Assembly: GCA_008360975.2 (NCBI GenBank)
Contig: CM039210.1
Location: 11,782,293 to 11,846,292 of the forward strand
From: Lichenostomus cassidix
Lineage: Eukaryota; Chordata; Aves; Passeriformes; Meliphagidae
Length of the DNA stretch: 64,000 nucleotides
Direction of reading: 5' to 3'
Below the pieces are notes generated by a model that was not told where the DNA came from, made no database searches, and saw only the letters and a list, made by a program, of their open reading frames with translations. Within the stretch, counting starts at the first letter, position 1. Every line of letters begins with the position of its first letter. Shown one piece after another: positions 42,822-55,059 of this stretch. Position numbers and translations under genes: made by a program.

Positions 42822-43338
42822 TGTCCTAGGTTGCAATATAGATGTAGTTAAGTATTCTATTACCACCAGCTGTGGGCCGTTAGCTGCTATCACCTGCTAA
42901 TGGCCCACTCCGGATGACAGGCAATGGGCCATCCGTTAGCTGTTACCAGCTGCTAATGACCCACCCCGCATGACAGGCAATGGGCCATCAGGGACCCACC
43001 GTGTGACTCATGGACTTATCCCATTGTGGGATGCTCTGCCCAGGAGGGAGGAGCCAGGTGTTCCCACCTGGATATAACTTGGCCTTGGAACTGCCTGAGC
43101 TAGCCCTGTCTACTGGGTTCCCAGAGGACGAGAGCTACCACTGGATCTTCAGCTGGAGACTAGACCTTCACAGGATCACCGCTTCAACTGGACTACTTCA
43201 GTTGGACTGCTACTACCATCCTAACAGGGTGTTAGGTTGTATCTGACTTTGTCAGTGCTTTTCCTTGTATTATTTCACTTATTTTTAATTTCAATCTTGA
43301 CTTGTGATCTCCCACTGGTTTGTTTTCAAACCAATACA
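42822..43338 (+). repeat. ERVL-2 3' LTR
   Basis: 517 bp, two tandem U3 units (about 42880-42995). It is otherwise very close to the 5' LTR. The sequences outside the two LTRs (TCACT left, CCCTG right) do not form a duplication. Confidence 0.92.
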
Positions 43339-43910
43339 CCCTGGCTGGGTGCCGGGTGGCCACTAAGTTGCTTTATCACTCCCTTTCCCTTTGGAATAGG
43401 GGAGAGAATAAGATGGAGGACAGCCAGCAGATTGAGATAAAGCAGTTTTATTACAATAAAAGAAAAGGAATAAGCAGAGATTGCATACGCAAAAGCTAAA
43501 GGGAGAAAAGGGTCAATCTCTACTTCCCATTAGCAGCGACGTCGGGCCCTTCCCGGGAAGCAGGGCTTCAGCACGGCTGATGGTTGCTCCGGAAGGCAAA
43601 CATTGAAAACTCACGAATTCCCTCCCCTTTCTCCTTCCTCTCCTAGCTTATATATCTGAGGTGATGTCATATGGTATGGAATATCCCTTTGGTTGATTTG
43701 GGTCAGCTGGCCTGGTTGTGTCCCCTCCCAGGTTCTTGCCCACTCCCATCCCTTTGATGGGGGAAGAAATGTCAGAGGGACAGTGCTGCTTAGCAGTAGC
43801 CAAAACACTGGTCTGTTATCAGCACCCTTCCAGCTACTAATGCAAAGAAGAAGCACTGGGAGGGCTGCGAGCTTTACTTCAGTCAGACCCAATACAAGCA
43901 GTCAGCATGC
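43339..43910 (-). repeat. Avian ERVL/J-type LTR, minus, truncated at ERVL-2
   Basis: Begins within CCCTGGCTGGGTGCC, a block near the end of LTR J-type elements, and contains GATGTCATATGGTATGGAATATCCC. Its outermost end is missing at the joint with ERVL-2. Confidence 0.75.
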
Positions 43911-44759
43911 TTCTTCCTTATCACTTAGCCCACAAGGGGCTAAGTCCTTGTCTTGCAGAAAAGGCGGTTAGATGCATTAGCTTGCATTCTTTCCTCTTAT
44001 CATCTTAGCCCCTTCTAGGGCTAGGCCCCTTGTCTTGCGAAAGCAGTTTATCTTGCAGAAGCAGTTGTGGTTAAGCATAGCAGCTAGTACTTAATTTTTA
44101 TTAATCTATACTTTATACTAAGGTACTGGTATATTAAGGTGCTTATGTTAAAGGAGTCCTGTGTTTCATCTACACTGCCAGACTCTGGTTGGAGCAGCCA
44201 CTCCTGCCCCACCGTGTGTGCAGTCTATAGGAATGGGGCTACCCTACCTGCCTCTCTCCTCTCTGCTACCCAAGAGGGAAAGGTGGGGTCCAGCTATGGG
44301 CCATTTGCCTGGTCTATCAGAATCAGTGCCCCTTTTGCAAAACACACCAGGTCCAAAGATGAAGAAGCCACAATTCAGGCTCCCTTGAAATAGGCTATAG
44401 GTAAACAGAGCCCCATTTTAATGAACACTTTAAAAGGGAAACTGAGTCAAGATACTGTAAAAGTGGTTAGATCCACAGGGGTGAAATGAGACCTTTCTTC
44501 CAATCTTTGAATTTTGAATTGGGGAAACACTGGGTGATTCATCAGTTTATCTATTTGCCAAATTCTCCTAAGAAGAATCTATTGAAATTTTCCAAAGGAG
44601 GGAGAATAGCAGATAATTTAAGAGGGTGTTGTCTTGGTTTAGTGAAAAGTTTAGGAGAAAAACGCTCTGGACTGAGTGTTTCCTCTAAAAAAGGTTCCAA
44701 CAATCCCTTTCTGCCAATAAGAGATAAATAGCAGTGGATAAAAGTGAAAAAAACCCCAA
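43911..44759. other. Unassigned, no supported gene
   Basis: Two imperfect copies of a TTAGCCCC...GGGCTA...CTTGTCTTGC motif (43924-43965 and 44005-44050). Short frames at 44139-44393 and 44486-44731 have no recognisable domain. Confidence 0.4.
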
Positions 44760-45430
44760 CCATTTATTGACAAACAAAAGGCCTGCGCGGCACGGGAAAC
44801 AAAAAAAAGAATAAATGCTAGATATAGTGAAAAACGAAGTTCACTCTCCTGTTAGAATTTAAAAAGCGCAATAAAGGACAATAGGGGACAAAGGCAATAA
44901 AGCAAAAGTAACAGCGCTGGGTGCTTGGCCCTTAGCCAGAGGCACACTAACTACAGGAGATGTTCCTTACATACTCTTTGTATTTCATCAGCCAAATACA
45001 TATTCATAGACAATTATAAATATTCAAACATTTCCCCAAACTAGTTTGCATGTTCCAGAAACTTTTTAGCGTGGCCCCTCCGCTGATCCACCTTTTTAGA
45101 GCATGTGCAGTCCTCTTGGTTGTGGTCTTGAGGGTCATTTATCACCCCCACCACGGCCCCCAATTCTGTGGTTTCAGCAGGTGACAGTTGCTGATAGTTG
45201 AAATGTTGGTGGCAGGGGTCCTCATCATGCCCGTTCCTCAGATGTTATCCAACCAAGCAGGTGGTTTAGTTATTGTAAGTTAAATACAAGTATTCTAAAA
45301 TAACCATATCAGCTATTTCACCACTCTGTCTAAGTTAGTTACAAAAATAGTCATTTAGTTTTTATTACACAACTATATCTTTATAAGAACGCTACTTCTG
45401 TAAGAATTAACATTATACACATAGCATACA
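44760..45430 (-). repeat. Probable LTR, distantly like LTR G
   Basis: GCGCTGGGTGCTTGGCCCTTAGCCAGAGGCACAC-type text at 44918-44950 resembles LTR G1/G2 (GCTGGGTGCTTAGCC...CCAGAGGCAC), with a similar A/T-rich tail. Ends not resolved. Confidence 0.45.
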
Positions 45431-46690
45431 TTTTAATATTTGCAAAAAGCCAATACTATAATACGTGTTTATCACAATATTGAATTGTCAGAACCTTACC
45501 CCCCTCCCACACACACCCCCAAACCAAAACAAAAAACCCCCAAAATTCCAGGGAAAGGAAAAAAAACCCAAACCAACGGCCGACCACATGGCAGGGAGGA
45601 GGAAAAGAAAAAAGAAAAATGGCACCAGCTTTTGTCTCAGGGAAGAAAAACCCAAAAGGTTCATGCAGGAGCTTGGGAAAAAAACCAGATGGGAACCTGG
45701 TGAATCTCTGATGTTGGTCTCCACAGCACATGAAGTTGGTGGATTTAGGGTCCTTTCTTTCACTGGGTCAGCTTTTCTGAGGTCTGGGTCTGGGATGGAG
45801 TGGCCCCATCTCCTCTCTGCCAGTCCCTGTTATGATTTGTCTCCCATCAATTGGCCTCTCTGATCTCAGACCAAAACCAAACTGAACAGTTCAAGAAAAA
45901 AACAAAGGCTGCTGAAGGATTGCTGCCACAGTCTCCAAGGCCACAGAAAGGAAAAAACTTCTAGCCTAAGCTAACAAAAAACCAAGCTAGCTAAGCAACA
46001 AAGTAACCACGGTCCACATGGCACCACAGACACCTGAAAAAGCCTGTGCAAGAGCCCCAAGGCTCCCCCCTCCCCCGGACCCACCTTAAAGCTACAGCAA
46101 CCATTTCTGGGCATAGAGCAGAAATCAGGGAATAGAGTATAATCATCAAATCATCCCAAGACAGGTGTACTATATTAAATTTTAAAAATACCTTCTTCTG
46201 CTTTCCTGCGAATAAGAAAGGCCAAGAACTCTTTGCCGCTAAGTGGAAGAATCCTGAAACAAGGAGAAAGAGCCAACTCACCTGGACAATCCTACATCAG
46301 GGTTTCAAGAGCAACCCAACTATATTCAGAAATCAGCTGGCAAAGGAACTGGAGAACTGGAGAAGGCAGCAGCTAAGAATTGCTGCATTCAACCGGCAGC
46401 CAAGAATTGATGCATCCAACAGTTGCAGCCAACTCACTGTAAGTTTGTTCTGAGAACATCGATGGCATGCACATCATGCCATGTTACTGGAACAGGCTAA
46501 TGCTATTCTGAAAACATTTGTTGTCAATCATGGTATGTTTCTGTTCTCGTCACTATCTGATAATATATCAGAGTATGACTGTTTACACACCATAGAAGAG
46601 GCAGACCAGACCTGAAGGACATGCCTTTAGAAGATCCAGGTTGGGAACTGTATACAGACAAGAGCATCTTTGTGCCCCCCCCACTAGAAA
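45431..46690. other. No recognisable feature
   Basis: Includes an A/C-rich tract at 45495-45570 and G/A-rich stretches. Several chance ORFs on both strands, none with a domain I recognise. Confidence 0.4.
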
Positions 46691-47462
46691 AACTGGGCCA
46701 AGAAAATCAACACAGGGGGCCACAAAGATGGCTCCTGTGAGAAGCTTCTGGAAGCTTTCATCATGTCCAGCAGAGCCAATCTCTGATGGTTCTGAAGATG
46801 ATGGACATGCCGCTGGCCAAGCCGAGGCCAATTAGAGATATTGGTTATGCCTCTGTGATAACATATTTAAGAAGTCAAAACAATATGTGCACACAGTTCT
46901 TTTTAGCCACAGAAGGAGGAGGAGGTGAGAACATGTGAGGGAAAACAACATAGAGACACCAAGGTCAGTGGAGAAGGTGTGGGAGGAGGTGGTCCAGGTG
47001 CTGGAGCCGAGAATCCTCTGCTGGCCATGGTGAGGACCATGGGGAAGCAGGTTGTCCCCCTACAGCCCATGGGAGCCACGGGGGATGCCGAGATCCACTT
47101 GCAGACCATGGGGAGGTGCCCACGCCGGAGTGGGTGGATGCCTGGAGGAGGCTGTGATCTGGTGGGAGTCCCAGTGGAGAGAGAGGCCTTGCTCCCAAGA
47201 TGAAACAGCCTGGCCTTGAAGGTCTGCACCCCGTGGATGAGTGACCCCACACCACGGCAGTTTTGGAAGGACTGTCTGCCTGTGGGAGGAGGCTCACATT
47301 GCAGCAGGTTTGGGCGGACTGCTGCTCGTGAGTTGGACCCACGCTGGAGGAGTTCGCAGAGAGCTGCCTCCTGTGGGAGGGACCCCACAGCAACGCAGAG
47401 GAAAGGACTTCTCTCCCTGTGCAGTGGATGAAGATCTCGGTGATGAACTCACCAAACCCCCC
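46691..47462 (+). repeat. LTR J3, left part
   Basis: Same family as J1 and J2; the right part resumes at 53368 after ERVL-3. Shows the same chain of GTGGGAGGGACCCAC..GGAG-like units. The left boundary was not resolved. Confidence 0.78.
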
Positions 47463-47973
47463 TGTCTTGGTTTGAAAACAAACCAGTAGGAGATCACAAG
47501 TCAAGATTGAAATTAAAAATAAGTGAAATAATACAAGGAAAAGCACTGACAAAGTCAGATACAACCTAACACCCTGTTAGGGTGGTAGTAGCAGTCCAAC
47601 TGAAGTAGTCCAGTTGAAGTGGTGATCCTGTGAAGGTCTAGTCTCCAGCTGAAGATCCAGTAGTAGCTCTGGTCTTTTGGGAACCCAGTAGACAGGGCTA
47701 GCTCAGGCAGTTCCAAGGCTAGGTTATATCCAGGTGGGAACACCTGGCTCCTCCCTCCTCCGCAGAGCATCTCACAATGGGATGAGATAAGTTCATGAGT
47801 CACACGGTGGGTCCCTGATGGCCCATTGCCTGTCATACGGGGTGGGTCGTTAGCAAGTGATAATAGCTAACGGATGGCTCATTGCTTGTCATCCGGAGTG
47901 GGTGATAGCAGCTAATGGTCCACAGCTGGTGGTAATAGAATACTTAACTACATCAATATTGCAACCTAGGACA
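47463..47973 (-). repeat. ERVL-3 3' LTR
   Basis: 511 bp, family L, two U3 tandem units. Outside it is CCCCC (47458-47462), matching CCCCC at 53363-53367. Confidence 0.9.
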
Positions 47974-49284
47974 TTATTTACCCCTTATTCTATTATTATC
48001 TACACAGTTCTCACTTAAGATAAGGTCTCTTTGTGGTACACAACAGGTTTCTCTATCTGCTTTCATCACTCACCAAGTATAACCAGGTCTTTGGGCAAAA
48101 ACCACTCCACGGATGGGTTTGCCTTTGCCTGAGGTGGGACTAATCCAAACAGTCTTTTTTAAGAAACTTCTTACATGTATCACAGGGACTTTATTTCCAT
48201 CCACTGTGTGCAAAGGTTCGGACTCGGCAGGACCGGCTCGATTGATAGAACTTCTTGTGTTAACCATCCAGGTGGCCTTTGCTAAGTTCAGTTCTCAATT
48301 TTTGAAGGTTCCCCTGCCAAGTGCTTTCAAAGTTGTCTTAAGTAGTCCGTTGCACCGTTCAACTTTCCCGGCAGCTGGTGCATGATAGGGGATGTGGTAT
48401 ATCCATTTAATTCCGTGTTCTCTAGCCCAGGTGCTTATGAGGCTATTCTTGAAATGGGTTTCATTGTTAGACTCGATTCTCTCAGGGGTACCATGTCTCC
48501 ACAGGACTTGCTTTTCCAAACTTAAGATGGTGTTTCGGGCAGTAGCATGAGGCACAGGGTAGGTCTCTAATCATCTCGTGGTTGCTTCCACCATGGTCAA
48601 CACATAGTGCTTTTCTTGGCGGGTTTGGGGAAGTGTGATGTAGTCAACTTGCCATACTTCCCCATACCTGTACTTTGACCACCGTCCACCATACCACAGA
48701 GGCTTCACCCGCTTGGCCTGTTTGATTGCAGCGCAAGTCTCACAGCTGTGGATGACCTGTGAGATGTTGTCTATGGTCAAGTCCACCTCTTGGTCACGAG
48801 CCCACCTGTATGTCGCATTTCTCTCTTGATGACCAGAGGCATCATGGGCTCAACGAGCTAGAAATAATTCTCTTTTGTGCTGCCAGTCTAGATCTATCTG
48901 TGACACTTCCACCTTGGCAGCTCGGTTTACCTGCTCGTTGTTACGATGCTTTTCATTAGCCCGACTCTTAGGTACATGTGCATCCACGTGTCGAACTTTC
49001 ACAGTCAGCTTTTCTGCCCGGGCGGCGATGTCTTGCCAAATCTCAGCGGCTCAGATGGGTTTTCCTCTGCGCTGCCAGTTAGCTTTTCTCCAGCGGTCTA
49101 ACTATCTTCATAGCGCATTGGCTACCATCTAGGAGTCAGTGTAGAGATAGAGCCTTGGCCATTTCTCTCGTTCAGCAATATCCAAAGCCAGTTGGATGGC
49201 TTTAAGCTCTGCGACTTGGCTCGATTCACCTTGTTTCTCGGTAGCTTGTATAGCTTGTCGTGTGGGGCTCTATACTGCAGCTTT
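47974..49284 (-). pseudogene. pol: ERVL-3 RNase H end and integrase, hypermutated
   Basis: Fragments of the ERVL integrase with many stops. Differences from ERVL-1 are mainly Gly to Arg/Ser/Glu, Asp to Asn, Glu to Lys and Trp to stop, all explained by sense-strand G-to-A. The DDE region reads ESNNETHF, so a catalytic Asp is Asn. Non-functional. Confidence 0.9.
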
Positions 49285-51192
49285 TTATTTCTGATTTGCG
49301 CCTACAATTTGGCAGGACCTATCGGTGAAGAGGGCATAGCGTCTTTTACTCTCCGGCAGCTCGTTATACGGGGGTGCTTCCTCGGCACGTGCTACTTGCT
49401 CCTCTGCTTCTTCTGAAGATAATTTAAAAGTCTCACCTTCAGGCCAGTTTGTTATGATTTCCAGAATCTCAGGGCGATTTGGGTTTCCAATACGGGCGCG
49501 CTGTGTGATGAGGGCAATCCATTTGCTCCACGTGGCATCAGTGGCATGGTGAGTAGAGGGAACCCTTCCCTTGAACATCCACCCCAGCACTGGCAATCGG
49601 GGTGCGAGGAGAAGTTGTGTTTCTGTGCCGATCACCTCTGAGGCGGCTTGGACTCCTTCGTAAGCTGCCAAGATTTCTTTCTCGGTGGGAGTGTAGTTGA
49701 CTTCAGACCCTCTGTAACTTCGACTCCAGAATCCCAGTGGTCGACCTCGGGTCTCACCAGGCACTTTCTGCCAAAGGCTCCAGGACAGACCATGGCTCCC
49801 GGCTGCAGAGTAAAGCACATTCTTTACCTCTGGTCCTGTCCTGACTGGGCCAAGGGCTACCGCATGAGCAATCTCCTGTTTGATCTGGGTGAAGGCTTGC
49901 TGCTGTTCAGGGCCCCAGCGGAAATCGTTCTTCTTGCGGGTTATGAGGTAGAGAGGACTCACGATCTGGCTGTACTCAGGGATGTGCATTCTCCAAAAGC
50001 CTATGGCACCTAGGAAAGCTTGCGTCTCCTTCTTGTTGGTTGGGGGGGACATTGTGATGATTTTATTGATAACCTCAGTAGGAATTTGACGCCGTCCATC
50101 TTGCCACTTCACTCCTAGGAACTGGATCTCTCGGGCAGGCCCTTTGACTTTGCTCTTTTTTATAGCGAAACCGGCTTCCAGGAGAATCTGGATTACTTCC
50201 TTTCCTTTCTCAAATACTTCTTCTGCTGTGTCCCCCCACACAATGATGTCATCAATGTATTGCAAATGTTCTGGAGCCCCACCCTTTTCTAGTGCAGCCT
50301 GGATCAGTCCATGGCAGATGGTGGGACTGTGTTTCCACCCCTGGGGCAGTCGGTTCCACGTGTACTGCACACCTCTCCAGGTGAAAGCAAACTGAGGCCT
50401 GCACTCTGCTGCCAGAGGAATGGAGAAAAAGGCATTGGCAATATCAATGGTCGCATACCACTTTGCTGCTTTGGATTCCAGCTCATACTGAAGTTCCAAC
50501 ATGTCCGGTACAGCAGCACTCAGTGGTGGTGTGACTTCATTCAGGCCACGGTAATCCACCGTCAGTCTCCATTCTTCACTGGACTTACGCACCGGCCATA
50601 TAGGGCTGTTAAAGGGTGAGTGAGCCTTGCTGACCACCCCTTGGCTCTCCAGATCCCGAATCATCTTATGGATGGGGGCCACAGAGTCTCTGTCAGTGCG
50701 GTATTGCCGGCGATGCACTGTTGCTGTAGCAATTGGTACCCGCTGTTCTTCAATTCTCAGTAGTCCTACAGCAGACGGGTTATCCGAGAGACCAGGCAGG
50801 CTATTCAGTTGTCTTATGTCTTCTGTCTCTACGGCTGCTATCCCAAAAGCCCAGCGATGTCCCTTTGGGTCCTTGAAATATCCACTCCTGAGATAATCTA
50901 TGCCGAGGATGCATGGGGCGTCTGGACCAGTCACAATGGGGTGTTTCTGCCACTCATTCCCAGTTAAACTCACTTCAGCTTCCAGTACAGTCAGCTGCTG
51001 GGATCCTCCTGTCACCCCAGAAATAGAAATGAATTCGGTCCCCACATACCTGGATGGCATCAGGGTGCACTGAGCGCCGGTATCAACCAAAGCCGTGTAT
51101 CTTTGTGGGTCAGACGTGCCAGGCCATCGGATCCACACAGTCCAATAGATCCGATTATCCCTTTCCTCTACCTGGCTAGAGGCAGGGCTCCT
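49285..51192 (-). pseudogene. pol: ERVL-3 pol: protease, RT, RNase H start (open)
   Basis: 617 codons open from ATG 51138, in frame with gag through the UAG. Protease DTGA, LPQGWKHSP and YIDD are intact. Only near the end (FTDRS instead of FTDGS) do G-to-A changes appear, and the frame stops just after. The 3' portion is 47974-49284. Confidence 0.9.
51165..51182 (-). promoter_or_regulatory. Hairpin after ERVL-3 gag UAG
   Basis: Minus-strand CCTCTA, GCCAGG loop, TAGAGG; gag UAG at 51195-51193. Confidence 0.6.
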
Positions 51193-52841
51193 CTAATCCT
51201 GTTTTTGGTGCACGATGTTCTTCTGTAAATGTGTTCCTGAGGTTCCTTCAAGAGGATCAGTCATAATATCATTTCCATTCTGTCGGGCGTTCTGTCCACA
51301 AGAGACTGGGGCAGTGTTATACCTAGATGAGCTTCTTCAGGTGGATGTTTCTGTTTTCAATTCACGTACCCGGGCTGCTAAGGTGGAGGTGGGTTTCCTA
51401 TCCCACTTTCTCATGTCTTCCCCATGCTCTTGAAGGAAAAACCAGAGGTCATGTCGTGGAGTTTGTCTTCTTTCCCTGACTGGAGTACGTCTGCTCCTGA
51501 TGGCAGAGACTCGGGTTGGTTTTGGTGTGACATGGAAAAATCTTTCTGTGAGCTCTTTCCTTAGTTTCTGATGGCTCTCTTCAATCAATCTCCGGACTTG
51601 CTCGGCCAGGTTTGTTTCTACCGATGAGACCTGGGTGCGTAGTGGGGCGGTGACAGTGTCCTCATAAATTCTCAGTTTGTTTGTCAACACGCCCACCTGG
51701 TCTTCGCCTTCCCTCCACTGCAATGTTGCCAGGTAACGAGAGTATATCTCTGGTCCGAGCCGCGCGAATCTTAGCCACATTTGTGAAGTGCACCGGACAT
51801 TATCTGGGCTCTTGGGGAATCTCTCGTTGTCTGAGAAAATGATCTCTAGCACGGCCAATTCCCTCAGGCATCGGATACCTTGTTCTATTGTGTTCTATTT
51901 CCTTTGGTGCATCTGGAGGTCTTCTTTGCAGAGGTATCTGTCCCGTACACTCAGCAGCAATCGCCGCCAGAGGCTGAGAGTTTCCTGGGTTTTCCCAATC
52001 CCCTGGTCAATGACCACATCCTGAGACAGGGATCCCAGTTGTCTGGCCTCGCTTCCATCCAGAATAGTGTCATTAGCTGCGGCGTCCCAGATACGGAGCA
52101 GCCAGGTCAAGATGGACTCGTTTGCCTGCCGGGTGAATTCCCTCCGTAGGTCCCGCAGCTCCCCCAGGGATAGAGAGCGAGTGATGATCTCCGGCTCTGT
52201 CTCTTCTGCTGGGTGAGATGGTCCTGCCGCATCCTCATCAGTCGCTGTGCGGACTGATTTGCTCTTTGATTTCTTTTTCTGGACGGGGGCAACTGCTACC
52301 GGCTTCAACTGTTCTGATTTGGCGATGGTCTGTGTTGAGACGTCAACTGCTCCTTTGGTTCTTTTCCTCTTGCCTGCTGATTTGCTTCGTTTCTCCTCCT
52401 CAAGAAGACAAAGTATTGTTCTGTTCTTCAGCATGAGGTACACGGTGCTGGTCGCAGAGAAAAAAGAAAACAGAACTAACAGGAAGATTATGCCATATTT
52501 AGCATCCAGAGAGAACTCAATATTGTCAAGGACGGCTGTGCCTGACCTGAAATGTTGGAAGAAACCGCTCTCTCTTCCTAGCCCCAGAGGCTGGGTGCGA
52601 TTGCTGAGGAGGTCCCAGACGAAGCAGCTCAGGTTAGGCCAGGCAGACAAAGTCGAGTATATATAACGAATGGTGTTCATTGCCTCACAGGTAACCATGC
52701 CATAGGCATAATAAACCAATAGAGCAATTCTCATGCCATTCCCTGGTCGCAACAGGAGCAATATGACGGGCAGATAGTATCCCATTGATGAAAAATATAG
52801 AGAGCGAGATACAGCACCCATATAGATAAGCTGAGCATCAT
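51193..52841 (-). pseudogene. gag: ERVL-3 gag, broken
   Basis: Starts at the conserved ATGATG (52841). The N-terminal three hydrophobic segments and the core are open to 51895, where a Trp codon has become TAG (a G-to-A change). The rest (51858-51337) continues, and a small indel near 51340 shifts the last part. One of the four Gags showing the hydrophobic N-terminus. Confidence 0.88.
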
Positions 52842-52873
52842 GGTGATAGGATTTCTGAGTTTCCCCAGGTCGT

Positions 52874-52891
52874 GCCCCACGTTGGGCGCCA
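52874..52891 (-). promoter_or_regulatory. ERVL-3 primer-binding site (tRNA-Lys)
   Basis: Reverse complement reads TGGCGCCCAACGTGGGGC. Confidence 0.9.
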
Positions 52892-52896
52892 AAATA

Positions 52897-53362
52897 TGTC
52901 TTGGTTTGAAAACAAACCAGTAGGAGATAACAAGTCAAGATTGAAATTAAAAATAAGTGAAATAATACAAGGAAAAGCACTGACAAAGTCAGATACAACC
53001 TAACACCCTGTTAGGGTGGTAGTAGCAGTCCAACTGAAGTAGTCCAGTTGAAGCGGTGATCCTGTGAAGGTCTAGTCTCCAGCTGAAGATCCAGTAGTAG
53101 CTCTCGTCCTCTGGGAAGCCAGTAGACAGGGCTAGCTCAGGCAGTTCCAAGGCCAGGTTATATCCAGGTGGGAACACCTGGCTTCTCCCTCCTGGGCAGA
53201 GCATCCCACAATGGGATGAGATAAGTCCATGAGTCACACGGTGGGTCCCTGATGGCCCATTGCCTGTCATCCGGAGTGGGTCATTAGCAGGTGATAGCAG
53301 CTAACGGCCCACAGCTGGTGGTAATAGAATACTTAACTACATCTATATTGCAACCTAGGACC
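52897..53362 (-). repeat. ERVL-3 5' LTR
   Basis: 466 bp, one U3 unit. The first base of TGTCC is changed to give GGTCC, extending a C-run on the plus strand. Followed outside by CCCCC. Confidence 0.9.
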
Positions 53363-53367
53363 CCCCC

Positions 53368-53666
53368 ATACCCTGTCCCCCTGTGCTGTTGGTGGGAAAG
53401 ATGGAGGGGGGTGAGTGCAGGAACGGTGTCGTAAGGGTTTATTTTAACTCTCGTTATCCTCCTCTGTCTCTGTTAGTAATAAATCACTTTGCAACTTTAA
53501 GAGGAGCCTGTTCTGTCCTTGGAGCATCTCCTGGTCCTTATCTAAACTCAAGAACCCTTTGTGTGTTAATCTTTTTTCCCTCTCCTCTGCCCAGCTGTGG
53601 CAGGGGAGGGCAGAGTGAGTAGATGTTGCGGGTGCCTGGCATTTGGCCAGCGTTCAAACCATGACA
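53368..53666 (+). repeat. LTR J3, right part
   Basis: Continues LTR J3 after ERVL-3: CTGTGCTGTTGGTGGGAAAGATGGAGG, then GTTAGTAATAAATCAC (polyadenylation signal), ending ACCATGACA at 53666, where ERVL-4 integrase begins. Confidence 0.85.
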
Positions 53667-53811
53667 GCTTACCTTGGTGGGTTTGAGGCAGTGTGCTGTA
53701 ATTGATCTGCCAGGCCTCCCCATACTTATATTTAGACCACCGCCCACCATACCACAGGGGTTTCACCAGCTTGGCTTGCTTGATGGCAGCACACGTCTCA
53801 CAGTTATGGAT
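53667..53811 (-). pseudogene. pol: ERVL-4 integrase fragment
   Basis: Minus-strand frame with CETCAAIKQAK, LWYGGRWSKYKYGEAWQ and LPQTHQGK blocks, an older ERVL lineage than ERVL-1/2/3. Interrupted on the right by ERV-M and on the left by LTR J3. Confidence 0.85.
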
Positions 53812-54340
53812 TACTACAATAGAGCATAGCTTTACTTATAGGCTTAACTTGCAAATTTAAAATACTTAAGAAATTAAATAGCATGTTTGCTGCAGCATAG
53901 TTACACTCACACACACAGACACTGTCTTAAGTAACACTTTAGTAAAGAATTTAGCTTTTGTTTAATGCTTTTTAGCAATTAAGGTATTATTACTTATCAG
54001 GACAATTATATTGCTACAATGCTTTTTTATCAGTAAAAGCTGGAAGTAAGTTTTGGTCTCGGCGTCGGTGACAGTCTAGGCGAGTAGGGTGCGCAGCCGG
54101 GCTGAAGGAAGAGCTGATCTGCTCTATTTGCTTGGGCATTTTCAGGGAGCTCTGGTTGCTGAGCTGCGGCAGGAGGCGAAGGTCTGCCAGGACAAGTGCT
54201 TACAGAAGGAGCTAAGCTCGGAGACATTTTCCTGGAACTCTAGAAAAGCTGAAAAGCCATGAAGCTGCACTGGATCAAGTCATAGCAAGACTGTGCTGCT
54301 GGTTAGCTCTGGTTGGTTGTCAGGACTGTCACTCTTTTCT

Positions 54341-55059
54341 TCATCCTTGGGGAGGGGTAGAGTTTAGGACCTTACCACAGACGTAGCAGTTGGGGCGGTG
54401 AAGGAGGCGTGGACAGCTCGTGGCACCGCCTACCGGGGTACCCTCTGCGACTTCCGCCCTCTCTGTTAGTTGAGAGGAAGCAGGGGTTGGAGTAACTTCC
54501 GCTATAGGTCTTGGCGCGCGGACTTCAGGCAGCGTGTGGTGGAGGAGAGGGGCTGCTGCTGTTGTGCAGCAGCTGGCTGCTCTCTGTTTTTTATTCGCCG
54601 GCAGGCTTTTGTGCTGTGAGTACCACTGTCGCAGTGGAAGCACCAAACTTTCTCATTACATTGTTTCCGTATGTGTGTTTTACTGCCACATCTAAAGCAA
54701 CGGCTTGACTTTCTGCTATTTTTTTGCTGTACTGGTATTGCTTTTGTTATTATAATTTGAGTTGCTGCGGGTATCTTTTTCTTTTGTTCTAGTAAAGCTT
54801 CAATGATGGTATTTCCAGATAAGATAATTAAGATATTTTTTGTTGTAGAGTTGCTATTTTCTATAATACACTGACGCAGCAATGTTTTTTTCATCGAATC
54901 GGATACACCAGCGTCTTCAATAGCAGCTGATACTCTTTTTATGAAACTAGCAAATGTTTCAACTTTTTCCTGCTTGATGGACATGTACGAGGGGGACGGT
55001 GGTGCTGTACGGACTTTCTGTACAGCTTTTTGAGCAGTTTGCATTGACTCTAATAACAC
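54341..55059 (-). pseudogene. gag: ERV-M gag: capsid C-terminus and nucleocapsid
   Basis: 185-codon frame 55059-54502. Capsid C-terminal part with a homology-region-like segment (about 54990), then two intact CCHC knuckles, CFRCGSKTHIRKQC and CFHCDSGTHSTKAC (about 54705-54610), and a Gln-rich stretch. An overlapping frame to 54341 has a further Cys-rich end. Two knuckles are usual in alpha- and betaretroviruses. Confidence 0.78.

Noticed and set aside
44139..44731. Short plus-strand ORFs
   Set aside because: No domain, no conservation within the window, and surrounded by LTR remnants.
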